From DAOTZS01 sp034434335 (lineage in GTDB: Bacteria > Chloroflexota > Anaerolineae > CG2-30-64-16): a DNA stretch of 8,583 nt. The notes beneath the pieces are model-generated. The model did no database searches. It was not told the origin of the DNA and saw nothing but the letters and a program-made list of their open reading frames with translations. Below are positions 1-5,557 of this stretch, piece by piece (the stretch's first letter is position 1; every line of letters begins with the position of its first letter). The position numbers and the translations under genes are program-made. Location of the stretch: the NCBI GenBank assembly GCA_034434335.1, contig DAOTZS010000002.1, forward strand, positions 1 to 8,583, written 5' to 3'.

Positions 1-2
1 CC

Positions 3-518
3 CTTGGCGCGCTGGCAGTGATTGAGCAGGCTGTCAGCCAGTCCGATAAAGGGGTCCTCTTTGGGGCCGGTACGGTGCTGGATGCAGAGAGTGCTCGCGC
101 CGCCATCCTGGCGGGCGCGCAGTTCGTAGTGGCCCCCAACCTGAACCCTGTCGTGATCGAACTGTGCCGACGCTACAGCATCCCTGTCATCCCAGGCGCG
201 TATACGCCCACGGAGATTATCACCGCCTGGCAGGCTGGCGCGGACATGGTAAAGGTGTTCCCGGCCAGCGTGGGAGGGCCTGATCTGATCAGGGCGCTGA
301 AGGCCCCGTTGCCGCAGATCGAGTTGGTGCCTGTAGGAGGAGTAGACGTAGATAACGCGGCAGAGTTCATCCGCGCTGGCGCGAGTGCGATCGGGGTGGG
401 TAGCGCGCTGGTTGACCAGAAGCTGTTGGAGGCGCGGGACTTTGCAACACTCACCGCCCGCGCGCGGCGGCTGATCGAAGAGGTCCAGAAGGGGCGAGCC
501 AGCCGACGCTCAGGATGA
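3..518 (+). CDS. eda: KDPG/KDPGal aldolase, 5'-truncated
   Basis: Class I aldolase of the Eda family, which splits 2-keto-3-deoxy-6-phosphogluconate (or the galactonate isomer) into pyruvate and glyceraldehyde 3-phosphate, the last step of Entner-Doudoroff-type routes. The gene enters from the left edge: the frame is open to base 3, and the residues before the GTG at 18 (LGALAV) fit the family's pre-GAGTVLD segment, so GTG18 is not the true start. GAGTVLD, then VIPG, then the Schiff-base lysine in VKVFPAS (codon 252-254), then the phosphate-loop PVGGV and GVGSALV follow in the expected order. The N-terminal part with the catalytic Glu is missing. The PTGG motif typical of Eda reads PVGG here (Val codon 333-335), as in DgoA-type enzymes, so substrate preference is uncertain. 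The last 9 bases overlap the convergent glk gene. Confidence 0.88.
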   Translation, partial: LGALAVIEQAVSQSDKGVLFGAGTVLDAESARAAILAGAQFVVAPNLNPVVIELCRRYSIPVIPGAYTPTEIITAWQAGADMVKVFPASVGGPDLIRALKAPLPQIELVPVGGVDVDNAAEFIRAGASAIGVGSALVDQKLLEARDFATLTARARRLIEEVQKGRASRRSG

Positions 519-1511
519 GGCAGAAGTTGCCTCCATCAGCCCGTAACGGGCAGCGCCGAAAAGGGCCGCCTTCGGATTGAGGATCACGTGCACGGGGATG
601 CGCCTGAGCAGCTCAGCCAGGCGGCCTTTGTTGGTAAAACGAGCCATGAAATACGCCGGGTCCAGAGCTGGCAAGATGCGTGGCGGGATGCCTCCGGCCA
701 GGTAGACCCCACCTGTGGCCAACAGTTTCAGTGCCAGGTTCCCTGCTTCAGTGGCCAGGATGCCCACAAACATCCTCAACGTCTCCGTGCACAGGGCTGG
801 GGGGTCCGCTGTTTCCAACGCCGCGCTGACGATGATGGGGGTCGGATCGGTCGCGGCCTCCAGCTTTTGCGCCAGCCAGGCAGGTTCGACGGCAAAGCCG
901 CTATCGCGCAGGTAGGCATAGATATTGGGGATACCCAGGCCAGAGCAGACCCGCTCGTAACTGACGTGGCCATAGCGGTCCATCAGATAGCGCAGCAGCT
1001 CCACTTCTCTGGGGTTGGTGGCTGCGAAGTCGCAGTGGCCACCTTCAGAAGGATGCGCTGTGTAGCGCGTACCATCCCACGTGAGGTATCCCTCGCCCAG
1101 GCCGGTGCCGGGCGCGATCACGGCTATGGCTCCGCCGGGCTCGGGCTCGCCCTGGTTCAAAGTATGCAGGTCGTCGGCCGTAAGGGAGGGCACCGCGTGT
1201 GCGATGGCCTCCAGATCATTTAGCAGGCCCACCTGGATGCCCTCCAGCGCAGCCTGCAGGGCATGCTGCTCAATGATCCACGAAAGGTTGGTCACGTAGG
1301 CCCGGCCGGAGATAATCGGTCCGGCCACGCCGAAGACCGCGCGTGTGATGTGCTGACCTGTCTGGCCCAGGTATTCTCTTACCATGGTCTCGAGGCTCGG
1401 GTAACGGCTGCTGAGGAACGTAGCCTCAGCTCGGGGCATGCGTGGTCCGTCTTCGGCACTGAAGAGCGCCAGAACCGTCTTGGTTGCACCAACGTCACCG
1501 GCCAGTAGCAT
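510..1511 (-). CDS. glk: Glucokinase (Glk family)
   Basis: Cytoplasmic ATP-dependent glucokinase of the bacterial Glk family (PF02685 type), glucose to glucose 6-phosphate. The protein has 333 residues, close to the ~320 of E. coli Glk. Visible motifs: phosphate-binding DVGATKT near residue 6, FGVAGP near 60, catalytic Asp in LLNDLEA near 98, GTGLGEG near 135, EGGHCDFA near 156 and C-terminal GGVYLAGGIPPRI near 270. It is not a ROK protein, because the ROK zinc-cysteine motif is absent. The ATG at 1509-1511 is preceded by AGGAG (1521-1525) at 9 nt. Its 3' end overlaps the convergent aldolase gene by 9 bp, leaving no room for a terminator between them. A MITE sits about 120 bp upstream of the start codon. 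Confidence 0.93.
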   Translation of the reverse strand: MLLAGDVGATKTVLALFSAEDGPRMPRAEATFLSSRYPSLETMVREYLGQTGQHITRAVFGVAGPIISGRAYVTNLSWIIEQHALQAALEGIQVGLLNDLEAIAHAVPSLTADDLHTLNQGEPEPGGAIAVIAPGTGLGEGYLTWDGTRYTAHPSEGGHCDFAATNPREVELLRYLMDRYGHVSYERVCSGLGIPNIYAYLRDSGFAVEPAWLAQKLEAATDPTPIIVSAALETADPPALCTETLRMFVGILATEAGNLALKLLATGGVYLAGGIPPRILPALDPAYFMARFTNKGRLAELLRRIPVHVILNPKAALFGAARYGLMEATSASS

Positions 1512-1552
1512 TGGGAATGACTCCTGTTAGCACAGTGCTGCCTCGTTGTCCC

Positions 1553-1564
1553 GCCCTGCAGGGC
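1553..1564. repeat. 12-bp perfect palindrome upstream of glk
   Basis: GCCCTGCAGGGC is a perfect 12-bp palindrome located 42-53 bp upstream of the glk start codon. The position would suit an operator or a 5'-UTR hairpin, but a GC-rich 12-mer of this kind can arise by chance, and no regulator binding motif is recognised. Confidence 0.3.
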
Positions 1565-1625
1565 TGAAACTGATGCCTACGACGTGATTGGCAAGTGGCA
1601 AATCCAACATTGTCAAGGCGGGCAT

Positions 1626-1633
1626 GTTTGACT
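1626..1633. repeat. Target-site duplication, left copy
   Basis: GTTTGACT directly abuts the left end of the MITE and is repeated exactly at 1798-1805 on its right side. The bases beyond the 8 bp do not match, as expected for a transposition footprint. Confidence 0.88.
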
Positions 1634-1797
1634 GTAACTATTCAGGCCGATTGAAATCGCCCCTCCTGGGCACTTCGTGCCAAGTGTCGGCCTCCGCCGA
1701 CACCCTTCATGTGCGCATCATCAGAGAGGTCGGCGAAGGCCGACCTCTGGCCGCAGGCCCCAAAAGGGTGACTTCCAGTCACCGCCTGAATAGTTAC
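1634..1797. mobile_element. MITE, 164 bp, probably IS66-family derived
   Basis: Non-coding element bounded by perfect 14-bp terminal inverted repeats, GTAACTATTCAGGC (1634-1647) and its reverse complement (1784-1797), and flanked by an exact 8-bp direct repeat GTTTGACT. IS66-family elements characteristically start with GTAA and make 8-bp duplications, so an IS66-like transposase acting in trans is the best guess. Inside are successive small hairpins: 1648-1659, 1669-1681 (5 bp, 3-nt loop), 1684-1703 (8 bp, 4-nt loop), 1725-1748 (10 bp, 4-nt loop) and 1767-1783 (7 bp, 3-nt loop). No credible protein is encoded. A diverged copy of its right end lies at 5365-5398. The perfect duplication and repeats suggest a fairly recent insertion. 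Confidence 0.88.
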
Positions 1798-1805
1798 GTT
1801 TGACT
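1798..1805. repeat. Target-site duplication, right copy
   Basis: Second exact copy of GTTTGACT, immediately after the right terminal inverted repeat of the MITE. Confidence 0.88.
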
Positions 1806-1909
1806 AAAGTGTACCACAGTCTTCTCAACACGGCTATTTCTGCAGGGCGAACAGCGTGGGCCCCGATCAAGGCAGTCGCCCCCAGTTTTCCCAATTCTGG
1901 CCGGCGCTG

Positions 1910-1918
1910 TGGTATAAT
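1910..1918 (+). promoter_or_regulatory. Extended -10 promoter for the chlI operon
   Basis: TGGTATAAT gives a perfect TATAAT hexamer (1913-1918) with a TG extended -10 element. A -35 match is weak (TTCCCA at 1888-1893 with a 19-bp spacer), as is tolerated in extended -10 promoters. The 8-bp palindrome TACCGGTA (1920-1927) sits at the expected start point. It would give a leader of about 330 nt before chlI. There is no gene between, so chlI is the only visible target. Confidence 0.6.
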
Positions 1919-1972
1919 GTACCGGTAATGCAATTGTTGGGCTGCACCTATGCCCTCTAGCAGGTCCCTTGA

Positions 1973-2013
1973 AAGGGGTATTCTGGGCGGCTTCGCCGCC
2001 CAGAATACCCCTT
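1973..2013. repeat. 19-bp perfect hairpin in chlI leader
   Basis: Arms 1973-1991 and 1995-2013 pair over 19 bp without a mismatch around a 3-nt TTC loop. No T-run follows on the + strand (AATCTCG), so it does not look like a standard intrinsic terminator for + transcription. It is more likely a REP-like palindrome or an RNA stem in the leader. Confidence 0.75.
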
Positions 2014-2022
2014 AATCTCGAT

Positions 2023-2051
2023 CCTCCTTCCCCGCAAGGCGGGGAAGGAGG
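2023..2051. repeat. 13-bp perfect hairpin in chlI leader
   Basis: CCTCCTTCCCCGC (2023-2035) pairs with 2039-2051 across a 3-nt AAG loop. It lies 9 bp after the previous hairpin. The right arm carries GGAAGGAGG, a strong anti-SD complement, but it is 200 bp from any start codon. G/C-rich palindromes of this style are often dispersed repeats. Confidence 0.75.
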
Positions 2052-2060
2052 TAGGGGGAT

Positions 2061-2075
2061 GGGGCTATACGCCCC
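2061..2075. repeat. Small GC hairpin in chlI leader
   Basis: GGGGC (2061-2065) and GCCCC (2071-2075) form a 5-bp stem around TATAC. It is the third hairpin in a row and may be part of the same repeat unit as the one at 2023-2051. Confidence 0.45.
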
Positions 2076-2254
2076 AAAGTGCGTAACTCCTGTAATCGAA
2101 TAATCTCGCTGGAGGGAGCACCCAAGCCCCGGGACTCATACAAGGGTTAGATGATCTGTATCAATTCGTCTGCCATGTCCGGAAATGGCTGATAGGACGG
2201 GCTGAGTCTGCCAGCCTGGCTTGAGACCCTTTCTGTATCACTGGAGTAAGCCCT
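2076..2254 (+). other. Remaining chlI leader, no recognised element
   Basis: About 180 bp between the hairpin cluster and the chlI start. I searched by eye for the conserved boxes of a cobalamin riboswitch and did not see them. The only signals are short imperfect dyads (for example GCCAT/ATGGC around 2172-2188) and the chlI ribosome binding site GGAG at 2243-2246. Confidence 0.5.
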
Positions 2255-3361
2255 GTGCCAAGTATTCGACCCTATCCTTTCACCGCAATCGTAGGGCAAG
2301 AGCGCATGAAGCGCGCTCTGATCCTGAACGCGATCAGCAGCCAGATCGGTGGTGTGCTGATCCGCGGGGAGCGCGGCACTGCCAAGTCCACCGCCGCGCG
2401 TGCCCTGGCTGCTTTGCTGCCCGAAATCGAAGTTGTAGCTGATTGTCCTTTCAACTGTGATCCCAGCGGTCTGGACACCCTGTGCGACAACTGTCGGGAC
2501 AGGCTGGCGCGCGGGGAGAAGTTGCCCATAGCCCGACGCCGTATCCGCTTTGTGGACCTGCCGGTCAGCGCTACTGAAGATCGTGTGGTGGGCACCCTGG
2601 ATATTGAACGAGCCATCCAGAAGGGGGAGCGCCACTTCGAACCTGGAGTGCTGGCCGCGGCCAACCGGGGCCTCCTATACGTGGACGAGGTCAACCTGTT
2701 GGATGATCATGTGGTGGACCTGTTGCTTGACTCTGCGGCTATGGGGGTCAATGTGGTGGAGCGAGAGGGGATCAGCTTCAGCCACCCCGCGCGCTTCATC
2801 CTGGTGGGCACCATGAACCCTGAAGAGGGAGACCTGCGGCCTCAATTGCTGGACCGCTTTGCCCTCTGTGTGGACATGCACGGCCTTACCGACCCCCGGC
2901 AGCGGGTGGCCATTGTAGAACGTCGCATGGCGTATGAGCAGGACCCGGAAGGGTTCTATCAGGAATGGCTGCCGCGTGAACAACAGCTCTCCAGGGAGAT
3001 CGCCGAGGCACGCGCGCGACTGCCTCGAGTTACCTATACCCAGCGCGATCTATTTACCATTGCTCAGTTGACCACTTCCTTCAAGGTAGACGGCCATCGG
3101 GCCGACATTGTGATCCTGAAGACTGCGCGCGCTCATGCTGCCTGGGCAGGCCGGTTGGCCATTACCGAACAGGATATCCTGCTGGCCGCTGAACTTACCC
3201 TGCCCCACCGCCTGAAACGGCAGCCCTTCGAAGAGGCGGTCATGGACGTGGAGCAGTTGGAGGAGCAACTGCACAAGGCACGCGCTGAAGCTCCGCAAGA
3301 GGTCATCTTGCGGGCCGGGGACCAGGTGGAGAGCGGCACAAAAAAAGCGCTGAGCCGCTAA
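2255..3361 (+). CDS. chlI: Magnesium/cobalt chelatase ATPase subunit I (ChlI/BchI-like)
   Basis: AAA+ ATPase of the ChlI/BchI family that powers metal insertion into a tetrapyrrole together with a VWA subunit and a large ChlH/CobN subunit. The protein has 368 residues from a GTG start with GGAG 8 nt upstream; the start YPFTAIVGQERMK is the normal family N-terminus. Visible: Walker A GERGTAKST (38-46), Walker B LLYVDEVNLL (140-149), sensor 1 Asn in VGTMNPEEG (N188), arginine finger LLDRF (R201) and sensor 2 GHRAD (R282). Four cysteines, C64-X3-C68-X8-C77-X2-C80, could bind a metal or Fe-S cluster. The stop TAA (3359-3361) comes 12 nt after an A7 slippery run and lies inside a stem-loop. The next frame continues as the VWA half of ChlD, so this product is probably the terminated form of a frameshifted ChlID gene. 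No chlorophyll genes are visible; a cobalamin role is inferred. Confidence 0.9.
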   Translation: MPSIRPYPFTAIVGQERMKRALILNAISSQIGGVLIRGERGTAKSTAARALAALLPEIEVVADCPFNCDPSGLDTLCDNCRDRLARGEKLPIARRRIRFVDLPVSATEDRVVGTLDIERAIQKGERHFEPGVLAAANRGLLYVDEVNLLDDHVVDLLLDSAAMGVNVVEREGISFSHPARFILVGTMNPEEGDLRPQLLDRFALCVDMHGLTDPRQRVAIVERRMAYEQDPEGFYQEWLPREQQLSREIAEARARLPRVTYTQRDLFTIAQLTTSFKVDGHRADIVILKTARAHAAWAGRLAITEQDILLAAELTLPHRLKRQPFEEAVMDVEQLEEQLHKARAEAPQEVILRAGDQVESGTKKALSR

Positions 3362-3390
3362 CTGAACAAGAAGAGCGTTCAGCTAGCGGC
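3324..3390 (+). promoter_or_regulatory. Programmed -1 ribosomal frameshift signal joining chlI to chlD
   Basis: Four parts sit in the canonical order. An SD-like run AGGTGGAG is at 3324-3331. The heptamer A_AAA_AAA (3340-3346) is in X_XXY_YYZ phase with the chlI frame. A 7-nt spacer follows (3347-3353). A stem-loop has arms 3354-3367 and 3377-3390: 13 pairs, one A-C mismatch and a 9-nt loop. The chlI stop lies in the left arm. A -1 slip on the two Lys codons enters a frame with no stop until 4324-4326, giving 364 + 326 = 690 residues, the size and domain order of fused AAA+-VWA cobaltochelatase subunits. The -1 frame is open only from 3289, and its sole ATG (3397) has no SD. Programmed frameshifting in chlD genes is known from comparative genomics; its use here is inferred. 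Confidence 0.8.
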
Positions 3391-3396
3391 ACCCCG

Positions 3397-4326
3397 ATGG
3401 AGCAGGCCAATACGTTGGCGCACAGCGCCGGCGAAGGTCGTCAGGCGCAGCGACCTGTGCCGATCGGCAAGGATTTCCGGGCCAGGCGGCTCGATACCCC
3501 TCTCGACCGGCTAACCCGGCGCAGTGCCGGCAAACGCAGCTTTACCCTCACCATGCGCAAGCGCGGCCGTTATGTGCGTGCCCGGCCGGCCAACGGCAAC
3601 ATGGACGACCTGGCTTTTGACGCCACCCTGCGCGCCGCCGCGCCCTTCCAACTGCGCCGCCGCGCCACACGCGGCGAGAGCGCCCAACCAACTCCAGCCC
3701 TGCTGGTTGAACGCCACGACCTGCAACGCAAGGTGCGCGTGCGCCGGGCTGCCAACCTGGTCCTGTTCGTTGTGGACGCTTCCTGGAGCATGGCCGCCGC
3801 AGAACGCATGGAGGCCACCAAGGGCGCCGTCCTTTCCTTGCTGCACGACGCCTACCAGCGCCGCGATCAGGTGGGGCTGATTGTCTTCCAGCGCGAGGAA
3901 GCGCGTATCGTCCTGCCGCCCACCTCAAGCGTCGAACTGGCCCAGCAAGCCCTGCGCGATATCCCGGTCGGTGGCAAAACTCCCCTTTCGGCCGGCCTGT
4001 TGGCGGCCTACCGGGTTTGCACCGCTGCCAGGCGTCGCGACCCTGAGGTCGTGCCCTTGATCATCATCCTCACCGATGGTGCCGGCAACGTCTCGGCCGC
4101 CGGCCTGCCCCCGCAAGAGGAAGCGATCCGCCTGGCCGAGATGATCCGCGAGAGCCATCTGCGTGCGGTAGTGGTCAACATGGAACACCCGGCTTTTGAC
4201 CGCGGCCTGGCCCAGCAGTTGGCCAATGCCCTTGGCGGGCCATGCTACACCCTGCCTGAACTGAGAGCTGACCTCCTGACACAGACGGTGAAAGGGGAGC
4301 TGGCCAACAGCCAGGATAAGAAGTAG
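3397..4326 (+). CDS. chlD: VWA-domain chelatase subunit (C-terminal half of ChlD)
   Basis: C-terminal part of a ChlD/cobaltochelatase medium subunit, which docks on the AAA+ ring and couples ATP hydrolysis to the large chelatase subunit. From ATG3397 it has 309 residues: a basic linker with RKRGRYVRARP (54-64) and DLAFDATLRAA, both typical of the fused family, then a VWA domain from about 118 to 295. The MIDAS residues are complete: DASWS (D127, S129, S131), Thr195 in GGKTPLSAGL and Asp227 in LTDGAGN. The usual Gly of DxSGS is Trp here. No AAA+ domain is present, unlike full ChlD. ATG3397 has no Shine-Dalgarno sequence and its upstream region is the arm of a stem, so independent initiation is doubtful. 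Translation by -1 frameshift from chlI is the better model, with the -1 frame entered at 3346. Alternatives are translational coupling or a sequencing indel in the A7 run. Confidence 0.85.
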   Translation: MEQANTLAHSAGEGRQAQRPVPIGKDFRARRLDTPLDRLTRRSAGKRSFTLTMRKRGRYVRARPANGNMDDLAFDATLRAAAPFQLRRRATRGESAQPTPALLVERHDLQRKVRVRRAANLVLFVVDASWSMAAAERMEATKGAVLSLLHDAYQRRDQVGLIVFQREEARIVLPPTSSVELAQQALRDIPVGGKTPLSAGLLAAYRVCTAARRRDPEVVPLIIILTDGAGNVSAAGLPPQEEAIRLAEMIRESHLRAVVVNMEHPAFDRGLAQQLANALGGPCYTLPELRADLLTQTVKGELANSQDKK

Positions 4327-4366
4327 GGTGGTCGGCGCCAGAGCTGCAGAAAACACGGCAAGGATA

Positions 4367-5368
4367 ATGGAGCCTATCCCCCCTTCCCCCGAACTGACGC
4401 GAGGCCGTCTCTCATGGCAGCGTGGCATACCCAGAGCCTCCCTCTCGCGCCAGCTCATCGCCGATGCAGCTTTGCTCCTGGTCACCCTGATCTGGGGCAG
4501 CACCTTTGTGATGGTCAAAGACGCGGTGGCCAGGTATCCGGTCTTTAGCTTTCTGGCCCTGCGTTTTACCTGTGCTGCCCTGGTACTCCTGCCCTTTGTG
4601 CTGTGGCAGCCCCGAGGGCGGAATTCGAGCACAGGGACAGAAGGACTACAGACAGGAGACAGGAATTCTGCCTGGGCAGGGACAGCTATCTCGCTTCGCC
4701 AGGGCTTTCCCTGGCTGGCCTCGCTCCTTATCGGTAGCGCTCTGTTCGCAGGTTATGGATTTCAAACGCTGGGGCTGAGGCTTACCACGCCGGCCAAGGC
4801 TGGATTTATCACCGGGCTTTCGGTTGTCATCGTGCCCCTGGTGGCTGCTTTGCTCCTGCATCAGCCGGCTGGCCGGCGGGTATGGCTAGGGGTCGCTTTT
4901 GCCACGGCCGGCCTGGCCCTCCTGACCCTGCAGCCGGGCCTGCAGGTGGAGCCAGGCGATCTGTTGGTCCTCGGGTGCGCGCTCTCCTTCGCCGGCCATA
5001 TCCTCCTCACGGGCAGATTCGCTCCCCGGCACCATCCCCTGATGCTTACTCTGGGACAGGTGGTGGTGGTCGCGGCGCTGAGCGCTGCTGTTGCGTTGGC
5101 GTTTGAGGTGCGCCCTCCGTTGAGCCTCCATGTGCTGATGGCGGCCCTGTTTACGGGTGTGCTGGCCACTTCGGTGGCCTTTGGCACCCAGACGATTGCC
5201 CAGCGATTTACCACCTCGACCCACACCGCTCTCATCTTTGCCGCAGAGCCGGTCTTCGCCGCGCTCTTCAGCTTCCTGCTGGTGGGGGAGAAGCTGGGGC
5301 CGCAGCAGTTAGCCGGCTGCGGCCTGATCCTGGCCGGCATGGTGGTGGCTGAGATAAAGCGAAGGTAA
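4367..5368 (+). CDS. EamA/DMT-superfamily permease
   Basis: Inner-membrane transporter of the drug/metabolite (EamA) superfamily; substrate unknown. From ATG4367 it has 333 residues with about ten hydrophobic segments. The first is ALLLVTLIWGSTFVMVKDA, the hallmark EamA start, and FGTQTIAQRFTTSTHTALIFAAEPVFAAL is the conserved second-half motif, here split across about 272-300. An in-frame GTG at 4328, one base after the chlD stop, would add 13 unconserved residues and allow translational coupling; neither start has a well-spaced SD. Residues 84-110, between segments 2 and 3, form an extra hydrophilic stretch encoded by a purine-rich insertion. The stop TAA (5366-5368) lies inside a MITE terminal repeat. 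It follows chlD closely and is probably co-transcribed; a link to cobalamin or metal transport is not shown. Confidence 0.88.
   Translation: MEPIPPSPELTRGRLSWQRGIPRASLSRQLIADAALLLVTLIWGSTFVMVKDAVARYPVFSFLALRFTCAALVLLPFVLWQPRGRNSSTGTEGLQTGDRNSAWAGTAISLRQGFPWLASLLIGSALFAGYGFQTLGLRLTTPAKAGFITGLSVVIVPLVAALLLHQPAGRRVWLGVAFATAGLALLTLQPGLQVEPGDLLVLGCALSFAGHILLTGRFAPRHHPLMLTLGQVVVVAALSAAVALAFEVRPPLSLHVLMAALFTGVLATSVAFGTQTIAQRFTTSTHTALIFAAEPVFAALFSFLLVGEKLGPQQLAGCGLILAGMVVAEIKRR
4620..4668. repeat. In-frame 42-bp insertion with 7-bp direct repeats
   Basis: GGAATTC occurs at 4620-4626 and again at 4662-4668, exactly 42 bp (14 codons) apart. The DNA between is purine-rich with repeated GACAG/ACAGG words, unlike the GC-rich coding DNA around it. 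It falls in the loop between membrane segments 2 and 3 of the permease, where extra sequence is tolerated. Confidence 0.5.
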
Positions 5369-5398
5369 CCATTCAGGCGGTGACCGGAAGTCACCCTT
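5365..5398 (-). mobile_element. Partial MITE copy (one end only)
   Basis: Thirty-four bases match the reverse complement of the right end of the MITE at 1634-1797 with two mismatches, including the terminal repeat (GTAACCATTCAGGC, one change) and the adjacent hairpin (GGTGAC...GTCACC). Similarity fades after 5400, and I see neither a matching opposite end nor an 8-bp duplication, so this is a decayed or solo end. Its first bases provide the TAA stop of the permease gene. Confidence 0.72.
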
Positions 5399-5457
5399 GG
5401 AAGTCAATCCGTGCCAGGGCGGATGGGGCTGCACCGAGAGAGATCCCTAACACGAAA

Positions 5458-5489
5458 AGGGGTGTGGGCAGGAAAACGCCCACACCCCT
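5458..5489 (-). terminator. Hairpin terminator between convergent genes
   Basis: A 12-bp perfect stem (5458-5469 with 5478-5489) surrounds an 8-nt loop. Read on the minus strand, the stem and its closing base are followed by a T-rich stretch (TTTCGTGTT), fitting intrinsic termination of the S1-protein gene about 70 nt after its stop. On the + strand the tail is not T-rich, so termination of the permease operon there would be weaker. Confidence 0.6.
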
Positions 5490-5557
5490 GATGAAAGCTA
5501 TAGCAGTTTGGCGATAATCCAGGTTACTTCAGGCGGCCACAGGGACAGCCGAGCCCC

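Noticed and set aside
1611..1616. TTGACA on the minus strand as a glk -35 box
   Set aside because: No acceptable -10 hexamer at 15-19 bp, so no promoter is claimed.
1588..1933. Two ~70-residue open frames across the MITE
   Set aside because: They consist of hairpin and terminal-repeat sequence of the MITE and its flanks, and have no protein-like character.
1966..2075. CRISPR array
   Set aside because: The palindromes differ in sequence and there are no equal repeats with spacers.
2151..2192. 13-codon leader peptide before chlI
   Set aside because: No good SD and no attenuator-type codon run or paired terminator; expected by chance.
2076..2254. Cobalamin riboswitch upstream of chlI
   Set aside because: The conserved B12-box and core words are not visible; the leader shows only weak dyads.
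2147..2635. 162-residue open frame on the minus strand
   Set aside because: It lies antisense to chlI, has low-complexity and non-family sequence, and no plausible start context; it is a shadow of GC-rich coding DNA.
3925..4632. 235-residue open frame on the minus strand
   Set aside because: Antisense to chlD and the permease, whose domains are unmistakable; no recognisable motif.
5522..5537. GTTACTTCAGGCGG-like match to the MITE end
   Set aside because: Same orientation as the partial copy rather than inverted, with gaps in alignment and overlapping no second arm; probably chance.
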